From NCBI RefSeq assembly GCF_003014535.1, contig NZ_PYGD01000006.1:124001-188000 (forward strand): a stretch of DNA of 64,000 bases. The letters run 5' to 3'. The DNA comes from Taibaiella chishuiensis. Lineage in GTDB: Bacteria; Bacteroidota; Bacteroidia; Chitinophagales; Chitinophagaceae. Made by a program: the position numbers and the translations under genes. Below the pieces are notes generated by a model. It searched no databases and was not told where the DNA came from. It saw only the letters and a list, made by a program, of their open reading frames with translations. Positions 60,947 to 64,000 of this stretch are shown here, one piece after another (within the stretch, counting starts at the first letter, position 1; each line of letters starts with the position of its first letter).

Positions 60947-60973
60947 GTAAACGAATAAATACCGGGAGCCGCA

Positions 60974-62245
60974 TTACTGCGGCATGCTGGCTTGTTCCTG
61001 CTTAGTTTGTGTTGTTAGTGCCTCCTGTCTGAGCCTTTGTTTGCGGAACAGGCGGGAAAATACCAGGGTGATCGCGATGCCCGCAAAACCCTGGAACAAC
61101 AGGGTTAAGGGCGCGCCGATATGTTGAGATACGGCGCCGATAACCAGGGCGCCCAGCGGCAGCATACCGAATATAGCCGTGAGCAGGATACTGATGGCAC
61201 GTCCCCGCATTTCGGGTGCAGACTCGTATTGTATTATAATATTGCAAATCGTAAACTGGGCCACACTGCCAAAACCCGTAACTGCGGCAAAGAGCATGGC
61301 CAGCGGGAAATAGCCGGTCAGCGCAAAGCCAACCAGCCCGGCGCTCAGGATAAATGTATTGACCAGTAAAGCCCTGCGCAGCGAGGCGGCCTTTTTCCAG
61401 GAAGCCAGCATGATCGTTCCCGCTACGGCGCCCGCGCCGATAAAGGCCGAGATATAACCATAGGTTGCCGCATCGCCCCGGAAAATAACTTTGGCAAAAA
61501 CAGGCACCAGGGTATCGTAAGGCAATACCAGCAGCCCCGTAAGGCTCAACATAACGATAACCAGGCCAAGCGAAGCTTCGCGCCGGAGATAAACAAAACC
61601 CTCGGCCAGTTCGGTAAACACATTTTTACGAACCTGCCTGGGGGGCTGTTTAGCAACACGCATCAATGCGATCGATACCATGACCGCCCCGAAACTGGCG
61701 GCATTGATGATAAAACAAACCGCGGCGCCGGCTGTTTGCAGGATGATACCCGACAAGGCCGGCCCCAGCAGCTTGGCCAGGCTGGCGGTAGCCGCGCTGA
61801 GCGACAGTGCACTGGGCAGATCGGCAGGATCGGTAACTACCTCGTTGATCATCGATTGGCGTGCCGGCACATCGTAGGCATTAATAATGCCCAGGATAAC
61901 ACTCAGCAATAAGATCAGCCAGACCGCATCGAGCCCCGTTATCACGAACACGGCCAGCAGCACCGCCTGGATCATCGAAGTGATCTGGGTAATGTTGACG
62001 ATCTTATAGCGGTCGTAGCGGTCGGCGGCGATACCGCCGAATACCGAAAAGAGGAAAGAAGGAAACTGTTCGGCAAACAGCGTAAGCCCGAGCATGAAAG
62101 CGGAATGCGTTTGTGTATAAATCACCCAAACCACCGCGGTACGCTGCATCCAGGTACCGAATTGCGATACCGACCTGCCTATAAAGTAGAAGGTATAGTT
62201 ATTACTCCGGAAAGCCCTGAAGGTACTGATGTCGGTGATACGCAT
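60974..62245 (-). CDS. MFS exporter (EntS-like)
   Basis: The 423-residue protein has 12 membrane segments and the family features of the enterobactin-exporter-type MFS: RAFRSNNYTFYFIGRSVSQFGTWMQRTAVVWVIY, GGIAADRYDRYKIVNITQ, YDVPARQSMINEVV. Likely an exporter of a small molecule or siderophore. Start at 62245; another in-frame ATG lies 18 bp upstream. The palindromic operator at 62271-62301 and the preceding TetR gene suggest drug- or ligand-induced expression. Confidence 0.9.
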   Translation of the reverse strand: MRITDISTFRAFRSNNYTFYFIGRSVSQFGTWMQRTAVVWVIYTQTHSAFMLGLTLFAEQFPSFLFSVFGGIAADRYDRYKIVNITQITSMIQAVLLAVFVITGLDAVWLILLLSVILGIINAYDVPARQSMINEVVTDPADLPSALSLSAATASLAKLLGPALSGIILQTAGAAVCFIINAASFGAVMVSIALMRVAKQPPRQVRKNVFTELAEGFVYLRREASLGLVIVMLSLTGLLVLPYDTLVPVFAKVIFRGDAATYGYISAFIGAGAVAGTIMLASWKKAASLRRALLVNTFILSAGLVGFALTGYFPLAMLFAAVTGFGSVAQFTICNIIIQYESAPEMRGRAISILLTAIFGMLPLGALVIGAVSQHIGAPLTLLFQGFAGIAITLVFSRLFRKQRLRQEALTTQTKQEQASMPQ

Positions 62246-62270
62246 AAAATAAAAAGAAAACAATTTTTAC

Positions 62271-62301
62271 GATTTGACATTTTTAGTAAAAATGTCAAAT
62301 C
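62271..62301 (-). promoter_or_regulatory. palindromic operator before MFS gene
   Basis: GATTTGACATTTTTA (62271-62285) and its exact complement (62287-62301) flank one central base. It sits 25 bp before the MFS start and 21 bp after the tetR stop. The half-site TTTGACA recurs upstream of tetR. Confidence 0.75.
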
Positions 62302-62322
62302 AGGAACAAAAAAAACGGGGCG

Positions 62323-62940
62323 CTAGCCCGCCTGCTCCAACCAGCACATAGCCATACCGGTAAGTGTATCTACAGCGGGTTGCAACCTGGTAAAGCTATC
62401 CTCCTGCAGCAACTCGCGGCGGATACCGCGGATACCGCTGAGCAGGATAAAGATCAGCATCTCCTGTTCTTTGGGTTTAAGGCTGCGGATAGCGCCGGCC
62501 GATACGGCAGCAACCAGGGCGGCTTTCAACAAAGCGCCTTCGGCACGCATCAGTCGTTTATGTATACTGCTGATGATCTGCGCATGACGCGAGATCTCGT
62601 CGGCGTTCATACCCGCTTCGATCGCGGTGAAGAAAGGTCTCCGGTCTTCGGATGTCTTTACCTTGGTCAGGCAGAAGGCACGTAGTTTTTCCTTCAGCGT
62701 ACGGGCTTTATCCATCGCAGCTTTGATCTCAGCCGTGACTTCTTCGATCAGCATAGCCATCACCGCTTCGAAAATATCGTCGCGGTTCTTAAAATAGTAG
62801 TAGAGGGTGCTCCTGCTTTTGCCGATCGCCCGGGATACATCATCCATAGTCACCTTCTTCAGGCCGTGCTTCTGGTACAATTGAAGCGCAGCCCGGAGGA
62901 TCTGGTCGCGGAGTATATCTTCTTGCTCGATCGTGGACAT
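62323..62940 (-). CDS. TetR/AcrR-family regulator of MFS exporter
   Basis: The 205-residue protein has the TetR DNA-binding domain LRAALQLYQKHGLKKVTMDDVSRAIGKSRSTLYYYFKNRDDIF and a helical ligand domain (TSEDRRPFFTAIEAGMNADEI). It lies 77 bp upstream of the MFS gene on the same strand, with matching palindromes before both genes, so it probably represses both. Confidence 0.93.
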   Translation of the reverse strand: MSTIEQEDILRDQILRAALQLYQKHGLKKVTMDDVSRAIGKSRSTLYYYFKNRDDIFEAVMAMLIEEVTAEIKAAMDKARTLKEKLRAFCLTKVKTSEDRRPFFTAIEAGMNADEISRHAQIISSIHKRLMRAEGALLKAALVAAVSAGAIRSLKPKEQEMLIFILLSGIRGIRRELLQEDSFTRLQPAVDTLTGMAMCWLEQAG

Positions 62941-62960
62941 ACCGGAAATGATTAAGGCAA

Positions 62961-63009
62961 CAAAGATACAGACATTTTCAATAATTTGACAAAAAACTAA
63001 ATTTTGTCA
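62961..63009 (-). promoter_or_regulatory. tetR promoter with overlapping operator
   Basis: On the reverse strand TTG (62990-62992), 21-bp spacer and TATCTTTG (62961-62968) make a full promoter. TGACAAAA (62987-62994) / TTTTGTCA (63002-63009) overlaps the TTG and shares the TTTGACA half-site with the operator at 62271. Confidence 0.65.
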
Positions 63010-63047
63010 GTATGTTAATATTGAATGCATGCCAGTGCCTGCCCGGA

Positions 63048-63968
63048 TCAGTAAAACCCTTGCCTGAAGGCCAGCGGCGACTGTTGGGTTTTACTTTTAA
63101 ACAGCTTGCTGAAGGATGCTGCATGCCCGAAACCCAGTTCATAGGCGATTTCGTTTATGGACAGACCGGTAGTCGATAGCTTTTCCTTCGCCTTTTCAAT
63201 GAGCTTGTCGTGTATATGCTGCTGGGTACTGCGTCCGGTCAACGTTTTCAACAGGCTGCCGAGGTAGCTGGCAGAGAGATGCAGGTTTTGCGCCACGTAC
63301 TGAACATCCGGCAAGCCTTCGCTGGCCAGGTCATCGCGGTCGAAGTAAGCAGTAAGCAAGGCTTCGAGGCGATCGAGCACTTCGTGGTTAGCAACCTGCC
63401 GGGTAAGGAACTGTCGTTGATAAAACCGTTCGGCATAATGCAACAGGGTTTCGATATGGGCAATAATGATCTGTTGGCTGAACTTATCGAGGTTACCGCT
63501 GTACTCCTGCTGTATATGTCCTACCAGCTGGTCAAGGGTTGCTTCTTCCTTTTCGGAGAGGAACAGGGCTTCGTTGACCGCATAGTCAAAATACGCGTAT
63601 TTCTTTATATTTTTTGCCAGCGCCGTATTGCGGAAGAAATCCGGGTGGATCAGCAGGATCCACCCGGTATGCTCCGGCCTTGCCTCTTTTCCGTGTTCGA
63701 TGCGGAATACCTGGCCCGGCGCCATAAAGAATAAAATACCGTTGTCGAAGTCATAGTCCTGCTGTCCGTACCGTATCTTGGCGCTGGTCGTCCGCTTCAT
63801 AGAAATGGAATAGAAGTGCATTACCCAGCTATCATAAGCATTCCGGGCCTCCGGTTGTATCAACCGGTAATCCACCACGCTGATCAGGGGATGTCCGGGC
63901 CCGGGAATACCGCGCAACCGGTGAAAGTCACGGATTGTTCTGATCGGTACAGGCGGCTGTTGTTTCAT
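63048..63968 (-). CDS. AraC-family transcription regulator
   Basis: The 306-residue protein has an N-terminal cupin-like sensor (IRYGQQDYDFDNGILFFMAPGQVF) and a C-terminal AraC HTH pair (VQYVAQNLHLSASYLGSLLKTLTGRSTQQHIHDKLIEKAKEKLSTT, then INEIAYELGFGHAASFSKLFKSKTQQSPLAFRQ). The layout is that of the common Bacteroidota AraC regulators. Its target probably lies beyond the right window edge. Confidence 0.92.
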   Translation of the reverse strand: MKQQPPVPIRTIRDFHRLRGIPGPGHPLISVVDYRLIQPEARNAYDSWVMHFYSISMKRTTSAKIRYGQQDYDFDNGILFFMAPGQVFRIEHGKEARPEHTGWILLIHPDFFRNTALAKNIKKYAYFDYAVNEALFLSEKEEATLDQLVGHIQQEYSGNLDKFSQQIIIAHIETLLHYAERFYQRQFLTRQVANHEVLDRLEALLTAYFDRDDLASEGLPDVQYVAQNLHLSASYLGSLLKTLTGRSTQQHIHDKLIEKAKEKLSTTGLSINEIAYELGFGHAASFSKLFKSKTQQSPLAFRQGFY

Positions 63969-64000
63969 AGCTAAAATTACTTATTTACTGCGAAATGCAC

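Overview
The window looks like a chromosome segment from a Bacteroidota bacterium, most likely of the Chitinophagaceae type. Four things support this. The promoters repeatedly show the Bacteroidota -7 box TAnnTTTG, several with a TTG box 19-21 bp upstream. Secreted enzymes carry C-terminal type IX secretion (T9SS) sorting domains. Two small peptides have the leader of Bacteroidota class I lanthipeptides. A microviridin-type graspetide precursor is also present. Family placement is inference; no rRNA lies in the window.

Layout. 0-8.4 kb: end of a putative porin, rluD, then a biotin operon (bioB-bioF-bioD-bioA) that continues into a ferritin-like diiron protein, followed by queG. 8.4-15 kb: a PNGase F-like T9SS protein, an amino acid permease, a UbiA-like membrane protein, a GtrA protein, tRNA-Arg(CCG) and a VOC protein. 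15-25.5 kb: mostly reverse-strand genes, including a DUF4919 / small lipoprotein / lanthipeptide-precursor run, a HEAT-like protein, rmuC, a WG-repeat protein, an AraC-oxidoreductase pair, and a TetR gene ahead of a membrane/rhodanese operon with a 36-bp palindromic operator. 25.6-31 kb: NRDE protein, barstar-like protein, a carboxypeptidase-regulatory-domain protein, the graspetide precursor, and membrane and cupin proteins.

31.1-34.8 kb is a tight six-gene forward operon: polynucleotide-kinase-like P-loop protein, Thg1-like 3'-5' polymerase, an unknown protein, HAD phosphatase, SAM methyltransferase and CYTH triphosphate-binding protein. It could be an RNA end-repair system. An AadS-like nucleotidyltransferase and an AI-2E family transporter face it. 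37.3-38.1 kb is a repeat island (heptamer arrays plus eight ~81-bp units) read into by a near-perfect promoter. 38.1-43.7 kb: DUF2975/XRE pair, ABC ATPase plus ABC permease fused to an M1 aminopeptidase, and DUF3667.

44.0-50.95 kb looks like an accessory island next to tRNA-Pro(UGG). It holds a second lanthipeptide precursor, a KAS III enzyme, a cold-shock-domain protein, a truncated secreted protein, a GH16 glycanase, a serine-recombinase remnant and partial duplications of the tRNA-Pro 3' end. 51-57.8 kb: XRE regulator, two-component system, S41 peptidase, GNAT. 58.1-60.5 kb: an unrecognised three-gene envelope operon. 60.5-64 kb: N-terminally deleted isochorismatase-family gene, MFS exporter and TetR regulator with palindromic operators, and an AraC regulator.

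The points most worth following are the diiron protein in the biotin operon (which has no visible bioC or bioH), the RNA-end operon, three RiPP precursors without modifying enzymes nearby, and a structured repeat found 3' of both tRNA genes in the same relative orientation.
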